From: a bacterium
GTDB lineage: Bacteria; Bacillota; Clostridia; Christensenellales; CAG-138
Direction of reading: 5' to 3'
Assembly: GCA_029218485.1 (NCBI GenBank)
Contig: JAQXRK010000231.1
Span: forward strand, 1 to 7,974
DNA: 7,974 nt
Every line of letters starts with the position of its first letter. The first letter of the stretch is position 1. The position numbers were made by a program, and so were the translations under genes. The notes beneath the pieces are model-generated. The model was not told the origin of the DNA. It was given only the letters and a program-made list of their open reading frames with translations, and did not search any database. This document shows, in pieces, positions 1 to 6,182 of the stretch.

Positions 1-717
1 CGGATCGATGCAGATCCATCGAACGATACCCTGTATTTAGAGATGGGCATGGAACTGATCAGGCAGGACAAGCCGGATGAGGCGCGTGCTGTTCTGTGCA
101 AGGGTATGTATTACAACCCTTTCAACGGGCATCTGCATCACAGACGCGGCAGAAAGTATGTATCGGTCGGCCGTTATGTGGAGGGCCTTGCCGATATCAT
201 TATGGCGTCCCGTCTGGATCATGAGAACCATGAGCACTGGTATTATCAGGGCGTCGCGGCTGCTCTGGGCGGATTCTACGAGATTGCCGTGGATGCGCTG
301 CTCCGTGCAAACGAGCTGATGCAGCGTCAGGGCGTGGAAGAATGGGTTGCCTGCATTGAGTGGCTGTGGTATGCCTACACCCGCATGGGCGAGATGGAGA
401 AGGCTGCCGAGATCGTATCCACCGTGACGTGGGACACCCCCTGCATTCCGCGGAGCCTCTCCTACAAGCGCGAGGTCCTGCTCTACAACGGCACGATCAA
501 GCCCGAGGAATTCCTGGATCGCGAAGATATTAAAACGCGCGACCGTCCCGAGCTGTACCTGATCGGTGAGCTCTACGCCCTTGGCAACTATTACTGCATG
601 AACGGCGAAAAGGAAAAGGGCATTCCGTACCTGCTGGAGTGCAGGGAAGTGCCGACCTGGCACAGCTGCTTTGCTTATCAGCTGTGCTGCAACGACCTCG
701 CCGCGATGGGCCTGTAA
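1..717 (+). CDS. TPR-repeat protein, first of a tandem paralogous pair (5' partial)
   Basis: A cytoplasmic-looking helical repeat protein; no enzymatic domain, signal peptide or membrane segment is visible, and its function is unknown. The frame is open from base 1 to the TAA at 715-717, giving 238 visible residues. ATG codons at 43 and 49 are probably internal: the residues before them (ADPSND) align without a gap to EPTNPD at residues 18-23 of the next protein, so the true start lies about 13 codons outside the window. TPR-like helix pairs lie at visible residues about 9-40, 43-74 and 77-108, and a fourth further on. Motifs shared with the downstream paralogue include RGRKY (49-53), WYYQGVA (80-86), DRPELY, and a C-terminal LAAxGL end. 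Aligned lengths differ by about one residue, so the pair arose by whole-gene duplication. TPRs usually mediate protein or peptide binding; a partner cannot be named from this sequence. Confidence 0.8.
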   Translation, partial: RIDADPSNDTLYLEMGMELIRQDKPDEARAVLCKGMYYNPFNGHLHHRRGRKYVSVGRYVEGLADIIMASRLDHENHEHWYYQGVAAALGGFYEIAVDALLRANELMQRQGVEEWVACIEWLWYAYTRMGEMEKAAEIVSTVTWDTPCIPRSLSYKREVLLYNGTIKPEEFLDREDIKTRDRPELYLIGELYALGNYYCMNGEKEKGIPYLLECREVPTWHSCFAYQLCCNDLAAMGL

Positions 718-775
718 GGTGCGGGATCGGCTTGGTTCTGCAATGTGATAACGGAACGACAATGGAGACAGAGGC

Positions 776-1528
776 ATGGCAAAAGAGAAGTATAATCTGC
801 AGGAAATCGAAGCGCAGCTGGAAAAGGAGCCGACCAACCCCGACCTTTGGCTGAAGAAGGGCATGGCGCTTGCGGACGAGAAGAGATACGACGAATGCAT
901 CATTGCATTCTCCACCGGCCTGATCTACGACCCCTTCCATAAGGATTTGAGACTGCAGCGCGGGCGCAAGTATACGACGCTCGACGATTACCGCACGGCA
1001 ACGGCCGAGCTTACGCTTGCGACCCGGCTTGCCCCGGAGAACTGGGACACCTGGTATTATCAGGGCGTTGCGCTCTATCTGGACGGGCGCTATGAGCAGT
1101 GCATCAAGGCAGAAAAGCGAGCCATTCAGCTGACGCTTGAAGACGGCAAAGGTCATCTGCCCTCGGCGGTCTGCTGGGTATGGCAGGCCAATATGAAGCT
1201 CGGCAAGCCTGAAGAGGCTGCAGCGATTTTGGAGCTCGTCGATGAGAACACCCCCTATGGCAACAACATCGACTATCTGGAGCGTATGCTGCTGCACAAG
1301 GGGCTCCGCGATCCGGAGATCTTCTTGGATCTGTCCCGCCTTGGCGAGCTGGACCGCCCCGAACTGTACTACATGACGATGTGCTTCGGCATGTACAACT
1401 ACCTGTACTATCGCGGCGAAGAGGACAAAGCGGTTGCAATTCTGAAAGAGATTGCGGCCATGGATCACCACCATGAGACCTTTGTCTACAAACAGACCCG
1501 TCAGGAGCTTGCAGCAAGAGGCCTCTGA
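776..1528 (+). CDS. TPR-repeat protein, second of a tandem paralogous pair
   Basis: A 250-residue soluble protein with no signal peptide, so probably cytoplasmic; its function is unknown. TPR-like 34-residue units are visible at about 22-55 (W25, G29, Y38, F45, P53), 56-89 (G63, Y66, Y72, A82, P87) and 90-123 (W93, G97, Y106, A112), with a further helix pair near 130-160 (LGKPEEAAAIL). The C-terminal third contains LDRPELYY and ends in LAARGL, both matched in the upstream paralogue. The start at 776 is supported by GGAGA at 764-768, seven bases upstream. A GAGG at 771-774 is too close to the ATG to act as the ribosome site. There is no helix-turn-helix at the N-terminus, which argues against a typical RRNPP peptide-responsive transcription factor. 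It follows the first TPR gene by 58 bases, so the two are probably co-transcribed. A scaffold or regulatory role is possible, but this is inference. Confidence 0.85.
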   Translation: MAKEKYNLQEIEAQLEKEPTNPDLWLKKGMALADEKRYDECIIAFSTGLIYDPFHKDLRLQRGRKYTTLDDYRTATAELTLATRLAPENWDTWYYQGVALYLDGRYEQCIKAEKRAIQLTLEDGKGHLPSAVCWVWQANMKLGKPEEAAAILELVDENTPYGNNIDYLERMLLHKGLRDPEIFLDLSRLGELDRPELYYMTMCFGMYNYLYYRGEEDKAVAILKEIAAMDHHHETFVYKQTRQELAARGL

Positions 1529-1537
1529 GCCACCCTT

Positions 1538-1566
1538 TTGGTTATCGTGTGAACTGCGGATAAAAT
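1538..1566 (+). promoter_or_regulatory. Candidate sigma-A promoter upstream of the substrate-binding protein gene
   Basis: TTGGTT at 1538-1543 and TAAAAT at 1561-1566 are separated by exactly 17 bases. The -10 box matches TATAAT at five of six positions and the -35 box matches TTGACA at three of six. A start near 1573 would leave an untranslated leader of about 58 bases. It sits in the 102-base gap between the TPR gene and the transporter, the natural place for a transporter promoter. No clear operator or riboswitch is seen in the leader. The match is modest and could be chance. Confidence 0.35.
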
Positions 1567-1617
1567 GCGGGAGCCATTGCCTGCGGAACACTTGATAAGA
1601 CATATATTTTGGAACAT

Positions 1618-1622
1618 GGAGG
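1618..1622 (+). promoter_or_regulatory. Ribosome binding site deciding the start of the binding-protein gene
   Basis: GGAGG lies eight bases before ATG 1631. Two in-frame ATGs exist further upstream, at 1565 and 1616, but neither has a good site. Starting at either would also put a long polar stretch before an otherwise ideal lipoprotein signal peptide. The site therefore fixes the start at 1631. Confidence 0.85.
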
Positions 1623-1630
1623 AAAAGCAA

Positions 1631-3253
1631 ATGAAGAAACTTCTTACGTTCGTCATGGCAGCGATGATGCTGCTATCCGTCGTAGGTTGCGCTAAGCAAC
1701 CCGAACCCGCCGCTCCGGCAGCAACCGAGTCCGGCAATGATATTACTGCAGAAGCTCCCGCTGACGCAGATGTCGAGTACAAGGATACTCTGGTTTATGT
1801 CACCGCTTCTGACCAGAACTATATGGACGGTCAGATGAACAACACCAACGAAGCGATCCTTCGCAGCGTTTATTCCAGCCTCGTCCGCAAGGATGCCGCC
1901 ACCAATGAGCTGGTGGGCGACCTCGCAGAGGATTGGAAAGTTTCCGACGATGGACTGACCTGGACCTTCTACCTCCGCAAGGGCGTGAAGTTCCACAACG
2001 GCAAGGAGCTGACCGCAAAGGACGTCAAGGCTTCCTACGACCGTCTGCTGAACACGGAGGATCCCGTTCGCTATACTTCCACGATGTCCATCATCAAGGA
2101 GTGCCAGATCATCGATGATTACACCGTTACGCTGAGCACTGCGGAGCCCTCTGCGGCACTGCTGCCGAACCTGCTCCACCGCGCCAACACGATTCTGGAT
2201 GCGGATTACATCGAGAAGTACGGCAAGGACCTCGGCCTCACGCTGGAGTCCGTCAACGGCACCGGCCCCTTCAAGCTCACGACCTGGAATATCGACGAGC
2301 TGATGGTTCTTGAAGCCAACGAAGATTATTATGGCGGCGTACCTGCTACCAAGTACATCAACATCGAGATCGTTCCCGAAGCGTCCTCCCGCGCAATCGC
2401 TCTTGAAACCGGCGCTGCCGATATCGCGGGCGGTCTGGCGATCGAAGATATCCTCCGTCTGAAGGAGACCGAGGGCTTCAAGGTCGATACGTTCATGGGC
2501 AACGGCACGCACCTCTACCAGTTCAACTGCGCGAACGAGTACATCGCCAACACGAAGGTCCGTCAGGCGATCATCTACGCTGTCGACATGGAGACCATCG
2601 TTGCAACGCTGTATGGCGCAAAGGGCGAGAGCGTCTGTGACGCGCCCCTCAATCCCAACATCTGGGGTTATTCCTCTCAGGGCGTTGCTCCCTATGATCC
2701 CGAGTATGCAAAGCAGCTGCTGAGCGAGGCGGGATATCCCGATGGCTTCGAAATGAGCATCATGGTTCTGCCCTCCTACGATAAGGCGACCGAATCTGCC
2801 GAGCTGATCGTTCAGTACCTCAAGGAGGTCGGCATCAACGCCACCATCGATATCGTGGAAAAGGCCGTCTTTAACGGTGCGTTCACCGCAACGAAGAAGG
2901 GCGAGAACTTCCCCTGGGGAATGTTCATCATGGGTCAGGGCCCCGGCACGCTGGATGCAGACGGTATGCGCCGCTACTACTCCATCGAGGGCGAGACCAA
3001 CGCGAACAACTACGGTTGGTATGAGAACGAAGAGGTTGACAGACTGCTGAAGGAAGCGGCGGCAGAGCTGGACGAAGCAAAGCGTCTTGCGCTCTACGAT
3101 CGCATTCAGGAGATTGTCTGGCTGGAGGATCCCGCGGCCATGTGGATGAACAACCGCAACAACTTCTACTGCTCCACCGACAAGGTTTCCGGCTTCCTGG
3201 CCGACGCCAGAAACGCACTTGATTTTACCCAGGTTCGTGTCATTGCCGATTAA
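1631..3253 (+). CDS. ABC transporter substrate-binding lipoprotein, peptide/nickel/glutathione family (SBP_bac_5)
   Basis: This is the extracytoplasmic ligand-capture subunit of the importer encoded downstream: 540 residues, usual for the family. It begins with a lipoprotein signal peptide: K2-K3, a hydrophobic core at 4-18 and a VVGC lipobox, so Cys20 should be lipidated and anchor the mature protein to the membrane. A Pro/Ala/Asp/Glu-rich linker (21-50) follows. Family hallmarks then appear in order: LAEDWKVSDDGLTWTF (98-113), RKGVKFHNG with AKDVKASYDRLL (116-140), NGTGPFKL (209-216), EANEDYYGG (228-236), TKVRQAIIYAVD (308-319), YDPEYAKQLLSEAGYP (355-370) and NEEVDRLL (466-473). Around 431-450 the usual peptide-family segment with DPD is replaced by GPGTLDADGMRRYY, reminiscent of GsiB-type proteins. 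The family is clear but the ligand (di- or oligopeptide, glutathione or other) is not. A stem-loop and 121 bases separate it from the permease genes, which may give it higher expression than the membrane subunits. Confidence 0.93.
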   Translation: MKKLLTFVMAAMMLLSVVGCAKQPEPAAPAATESGNDITAEAPADADVEYKDTLVYVTASDQNYMDGQMNNTNEAILRSVYSSLVRKDAATNELVGDLAEDWKVSDDGLTWTFYLRKGVKFHNGKELTAKDVKASYDRLLNTEDPVRYTSTMSIIKECQIIDDYTVTLSTAEPSAALLPNLLHRANTILDADYIEKYGKDLGLTLESVNGTGPFKLTTWNIDELMVLEANEDYYGGVPATKYINIEIVPEASSRAIALETGAADIAGGLAIEDILRLKETEGFKVDTFMGNGTHLYQFNCANEYIANTKVRQAIIYAVDMETIVATLYGAKGESVCDAPLNPNIWGYSSQGVAPYDPEYAKQLLSEAGYPDGFEMSIMVLPSYDKATESAELIVQYLKEVGINATIDIVEKAVFNGAFTATKKGENFPWGMFIMGQGPGTLDADGMRRYYSIEGETNANNYGWYENEEVDRLLKEAAAELDEAKRLALYDRIQEIVWLEDPAAMWMNNRNNFYCSTDKVSGFLADARNALDFTQVRVIAD

Positions 3254-3300
3254 CCGAATCCGGGCGTCAGCCGATATTTCTGCTTGAACAAATGCAATGG

Positions 3301-3337
3301 AAGGCAGGCTGAATCATATTGATTCGGCCTGCCTTTT
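3301..3337 (+). terminator. Intercistronic stem-loop, probable leaky terminator or mRNA stabiliser
   Basis: An inverted repeat pairs AAGGCAGGCTGAATC (3301-3315) with GATTCGGCCTGCCTT (3321-3335) around a five-base loop (ATATT). All 15 pairs form, one of them a G-U wobble, and the lower half is GC-rich. The descending arm ends in a run of only four Ts (3334-3337), so termination may be incomplete. It lies between the binding-protein stop and the first permease, with no convincing new promoter after it. It would therefore limit read-through into the permease and ATPase genes or protect the 3' end of the upstream message, as is known for other binding-protein-dependent importers. Confidence 0.75.
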
Positions 3338-3364
3338 CAGCTTCATTGCTTCATTCTCTCATAT

Positions 3365-3369
3365 GGAGG
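3365..3369 (+). promoter_or_regulatory. Ribosome binding site deciding the start of the first permease gene
   Basis: GGAGG lies five bases before ATG 3375. It overlaps the in-frame ATG at 3363, so that codon cannot be the start served by this site. Another in-frame ATG at 3297 would place the stem-loop inside the coding region. Starting at 3375 gives MGKYIIKRLFQ, a typical DppB/OppB N-terminus. Confidence 0.85.
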
Positions 3370-3374
3370 AGATT

Positions 3375-4298
3375 ATGGGAAAGTATATCATAAAAAGACT
3401 TTTTCAGCTGGTGGTGACATTGCTCGTCATATCCGTCATCACTTTCCTTATGGTTCGCCTGATTCCGGGCGATCCGCTGACCACTCTATATGGCATTGAA
3501 GATAGTGATCCTGCATTCGTGGAAGCACAGAGGGAAAAACTCGGCCTCAACGATCCGCTTCCGGTGCAGTATTTTCGATATATAAAAGGAATTTTTCAGG
3601 GAGATCTGGGCGTGTCCCTGCGCACGCACAAACCGATCGCCGATGAATTGCTGAGCCGATATAAGTATACGGTTATTCTGGCAGTCGGCGGAACGGTGGT
3701 GTGCTCCATTCTGGGCATTTTCTGCGGCGTTGTTGCTGCGGCGAACCACAACAAGTTCTGGGACAGCGCCATCATGGTGATCTCCATGCTGGCGGTCTCT
3801 ACGCCGACCTTCTTCCTGGCATTGCTTCTGCAAATCGTTTTTGCAGTGAATTGGAACATATTACCCTATGGCGGAACCAAGGGTTGGGAATGGGCTATCC
3901 TGCCCATTGCGGCGCTCGGTTTTCATGCGATCGGCAACATCGCAAGAACCACGCGCAGCTCCATGCTGGATGTGATCAACCAGGATTACATCCGCACTTC
4001 GCGCGCAAAGGGCATTGCAAAGTGGGCGATCATTACGCGGCACGCTTTGAAAAACGCCCTGATCCCGATCCTGACCGCAATCGGTTTGCGCTTTGGCGTT
4101 TTTATGGCGGGTTCCGCGCTTGTGGAAACCGTGTTTAACATCTCGGGTGTGGGCCGCTTTTTGATCGATGGCGTGAGCAACCGCGATTATCCCGTGGTGC
4201 AGAGTACGATTCTGGTGCTCGCTGCATCCTTTGTTATTATCAACACCCTGATCGACCTTCTCTATGCACTGGTTGATCCGCGCGTGAAATACGATTGA
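3375..4298 (+). CDS. dppB: ABC peptide-type transporter permease, DppB/OppB family
   Basis: One of two inner-membrane subunits forming the translocation channel, 307 residues. The N-terminus is typical: a cytoplasmic MGKYIIKRLFQ, a first membrane helix at about 9-29, then VRLIPGDP (27-34). The large external loop carries the family landmarks REKLGLNDPLPVQYF (53-67) and GDLGVSL (76-82). Further hydrophobic helices lie near 98-120, 131-155, 172-190, 235-255 and 277-299. The cytoplasmic EAA coupling loop, which docks on the ATPases, is DYIRTSRAKG (204-213, with the conserved Gly213) continuing to HALKNALIP (223-231). ETVFNISGVG (251-260) and the DPRVKYD C-terminus are also typical. The gene follows the intercistronic hairpin, and its stop overlaps the ribosome site of the next gene, which suggests translational coupling. 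The symbol is family-level; the substrate is not proven. Confidence 0.93.
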   Translation: MGKYIIKRLFQLVVTLLVISVITFLMVRLIPGDPLTTLYGIEDSDPAFVEAQREKLGLNDPLPVQYFRYIKGIFQGDLGVSLRTHKPIADELLSRYKYTVILAVGGTVVCSILGIFCGVVAAANHNKFWDSAIMVISMLAVSTPTFFLALLLQIVFAVNWNILPYGGTKGWEWAILPIAALGFHAIGNIARTTRSSMLDVINQDYIRTSRAKGIAKWAIITRHALKNALIPILTAIGLRFGVFMAGSALVETVFNISGVGRFLIDGVSNRDYPVVQSTILVLAASFVIINTLIDLLYALVDPRVKYD

Positions 4299-4311
4299 GG
4301 AGGGGTCAACC

Positions 4312-5154
4312 ATGTTTGATGCTATCTTTTTCAAGCGGTTTTTCCGCCGCAAGGCAACGATCGTTGGATTGGCCATCCTGATCGTTTTCCTGCTTGCTGC
4401 GACCATCGGGCCCCTGCTGTGCCGGTATGACCCGTTGGAGAACGACGTTACGATGATCCATCAGCCGCCGAGTGCGGATCACTGGTTCGGCACGGATTAT
4501 CTGGGCCGGGATATCTTCACCCGCATCATCTACGGTGCGCGCGTCTCGCTTTCCATCAGCGTGGTCGGCGTCTTCTGCGGCAGTGCGGTCGGCGTGCTGC
4601 TCGGCGTCTGTGCCGGATACTTTGGGAAATGGGTGGACAGCCTGATCTCCCGCATCCTCGATATTCTGCTGGCGTTCCCCGGACTGCTGCTGGCGATTAT
4701 GATCGTTGCCATCATGGGAAAGGGCCTGTTCAATACGGCTTTTGCAATTGCGGTCATGTCGATACCATCGGTGGCGCGTATGGTGCGCGGCGTTGTGCTG
4801 AAGATCCGCAGCAGCGAGTATATCGGCGCCTGTAAGGTCATGGGCGCGTCGAACCGCTGGATCATCTTCACCCACATCATTCCGAATGCGGTTTCCCAGA
4901 TTATCGTCAACATGACGCTGAGCCTCGGCACCTCGATTCTGACCGCGTCTTCCCTCTCGTTCCTCGGTCTCGGCGTTCAGCCGCCGGACCCCGAGTGGGG
5001 CGCGATGCTGAACAAGGCGCGCGAAGTTGTGCGCCAGTATCCGCTGGAAGCCATCATCCCCGGTATCGCCATCACGCTGGTCGTCCTAAGTTTCAGCCTT
5101 GTCGGTGACGGTCTTCGCGATGCGCTGGATCCGCAGTTGAAGAACAGATCGTAA
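4312..5154 (+). CDS. dppC: ABC peptide-type transporter permease, DppC/OppC family
   Basis: The second channel-forming membrane subunit, 280 residues, partner of the DppB-like protein. It has the DppC-type short N-terminal region with a membrane helix at about 15-37. The hallmark HWFGTDYLGRDIFTRI (57-72) and YGARVSL (74-80) follow. More hydrophobic helices lie near 82-101, 116-135, 138-152, 196-216 and 246-265. The EAA loop is EYIGACKVMGAS (169-180) with the conserved Gly178, continuing to HIIPNA (188-193). LSFLGLGVQPPDPEWG (215-230) and GDGLRDALDP (265-274) are diagnostic of the family. GGAGGGG at 4299-4305 immediately follows the upstream stop codon and lies six bases before the ATG. The gap of only 13 bases supports co-expression of the two permeases in equal amounts. 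Confidence 0.94.
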   Translation: MFDAIFFKRFFRRKATIVGLAILIVFLLAATIGPLLCRYDPLENDVTMIHQPPSADHWFGTDYLGRDIFTRIIYGARVSLSISVVGVFCGSAVGVLLGVCAGYFGKWVDSLISRILDILLAFPGLLLAIMIVAIMGKGLFNTAFAIAVMSIPSVARMVRGVVLKIRSSEYIGACKVMGASNRWIIFTHIIPNAVSQIIVNMTLSLGTSILTASSLSFLGLGVQPPDPEWGAMLNKAREVVRQYPLEAIIPGIAITLVVLSFSLVGDGLRDALDPQLKNRS

Positions 5155-5163
5155 AGGATCACT

Positions 5164-5168
5164 GGTGA
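5164..5168 (+). promoter_or_regulatory. Weak ribosome binding site of the first ATPase gene
   Basis: The only plausible site before ATG 5175 is GGTGA, which matches the 3' half of the consensus GGAGGTGA. It is six bases from ATG 5175 and nine from the adjacent ATG 5178, so either codon could be the start. It is the weakest site in the transporter operon; the other transporter genes have GGAGG. Confidence 0.5.
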
Positions 5169-5174
5169 AGCAAT

Positions 5175-6182
5175 ATGATGAATGAAAATACCAATCAGGG
5201 AAAAGTCCTTCTGGAGGTCAAGAACCTCAAGACCTATTTCTATACCGAGGAAGGCGTTACCAAAGCGGTCGACGGTCTCGACCTGCAGCTGCACGAGGGC
5301 GAAACGCTGGCAATCGTCGGCGAATCCGGATGCGGCAAGTCGGTCACTTCCCTCTCCATTCTGGGGCTGGTCACGACGCCGCCCGGAAAGATTGAGGCCG
5401 GTGAGATTCTGTTCGATGGCGAGGATCTCCTCAAAAAGAGCGAAAAACAGATGCGAAAGATCCGCGGCAACAAGATCTCCATGATCTTTCAGGAGCCGCT
5501 GACCTCGCTCAACCCGGTATTCACGGTTGGAAAGCAGATCATGGAAGCGCTGATCCTGCACCGCAGCCTTGACAAGAAGGCCGCGCGCGAAGAGGCCATC
5601 CGCTTGCTGAAGCTGGTAGGGCTGCCGAATCCGGAGAAGGCCGTGGATGATTATCCGCATCAGCTGTCCGGCGGTATGCGCCAGCGCGTCATGATCGCAA
5701 TGGCCCTGTCCTGCCAGCCGAAGATCCTGATCGCGGACGAGCCGACGACGGCATTGGACGTGACGATTCAGGCGCAGATCCTGCGGCTGCTCGCCGAACT
5801 GCAGAAGAAGACCAACACGGCGATCATCCTGATCACGCATGATCTCGGTATCGTGGCGCAGGTTGCGCAGAACGTTGTGGTCATGTATGCAGGCGAAGCC
5901 GTGGAGTACGGCGATGTCCGCTCGATTTTCGCGCATCCGCTCCACCCCTATACCGAAGGTCTGCTCAAATCCATCCCCGTTCTCGGAGAAAGCCGGGAGC
6001 GCCTTTACAGCATCGAGGGCATGGTGCCGAGCCAGAAGAATTATCCCAAGGGATGCCGCTTTGCACCGCGCTGCGAGTATGCAACCGAAAAATGCCATGC
6101 CGAAAAGCCGGAACTGTTGACTGCCAAAGACGGACGCCCCGTCCGCTGCTGGAAGTATGAGGAGGGCCACGCAGATGAGTAA
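5175..6182 (+). CDS. dppD: ABC peptide-type transporter ATPase, DppD/OppD family
   Basis: A cytoplasmic ATPase that, with the next gene product, powers import: 335 residues, normal for the family. All nucleotide-binding motifs are intact: Walker A GESGCGKS (49-56), Q-loop Gln106 in IFQEPLTSLNP, signature LSGGMRQR (164-171), Walker B ILIADEP (184-190) with catalytic Glu189, D-loop ALDV, and switch His222 in THDLG. After the ATPase core comes the oligopeptide-transporter C-terminal extension (HPLHPYTEGLL near 254-264). It carries cysteines 294, 300, 307 and 325, with C-x5-C-x6-C spacing and a distant fourth Cys. This arrangement is associated in the family with a [4Fe-4S] cluster. The gene starts 20 bases after dppC and overlaps the next ATPase gene by 8 bases. 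The family assignment is secure; the substrate is not. Confidence 0.95.
   Translation: MMNENTNQGKVLLEVKNLKTYFYTEEGVTKAVDGLDLQLHEGETLAIVGESGCGKSVTSLSILGLVTTPPGKIEAGEILFDGEDLLKKSEKQMRKIRGNKISMIFQEPLTSLNPVFTVGKQIMEALILHRSLDKKAAREEAIRLLKLVGLPNPEKAVDDYPHQLSGGMRQRVMIAMALSCQPKILIADEPTTALDVTIQAQILRLLAELQKKTNTAIILITHDLGIVAQVAQNVVVMYAGEAVEYGDVRSIFAHPLHPYTEGLLKSIPVLGESRERLYSIEGMVPSQKNYPKGCRFAPRCEYATEKCHAEKPELLTAKDGRPVRCWKYEEGHADE
6161..6166 (+). promoter_or_regulatory. Ribosome binding site deciding the start of the second ATPase gene
   Basis: GGAGGG lies within the end of the preceding coding region, eight bases before ATG 6175. The in-frame ATG at 6157 precedes this site and lacks one of its own, so the start is taken as 6175. 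That gives MSKVLLDVKDLKV, a normal family N-terminus. Confidence 0.85.

Noticed and set aside
1517..1526. Perfect 10-base palindrome AGAGGCCTCT at the end of the second TPR gene
   Set aside because: It has no loop, lies inside coding sequence up to the stop codon, and is not followed by a T-run. It is best explained by chance.
776..1528. An RRNPP-type (Rap/PlcR/Rgg) quorum-sensing receptor
   Set aside because: The protein begins directly with TPR helices, is shorter than these receptors, and lacks both the helix-turn-helix and the Rap N-terminal bundle. No small signalling-peptide gene is seen nearby.
530..1630. A 366-codon open frame on the minus strand
   Set aside because: It covers the TPR genes antisense. 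The plus-strand TPR proteins are supported by their mutual homology, while the minus frame has no motif.
3254..3327. CCGAATC at 3254-3260 can pair with GATTCGG at 3321-3327, suggesting an antiterminator
   Set aside because: Only seven pairs form, competing with a local 15-pair stem, and the segment starts right after a stop codon. It is more likely coincidence than a switch.
3297..3374. An in-frame N-terminal extension of the first permease starting at ATG 3297
   Set aside because: It would be encoded by the stem-loop and has no ribosome site, while ATG 3375 has GGAGG and gives a normal family N-terminus.
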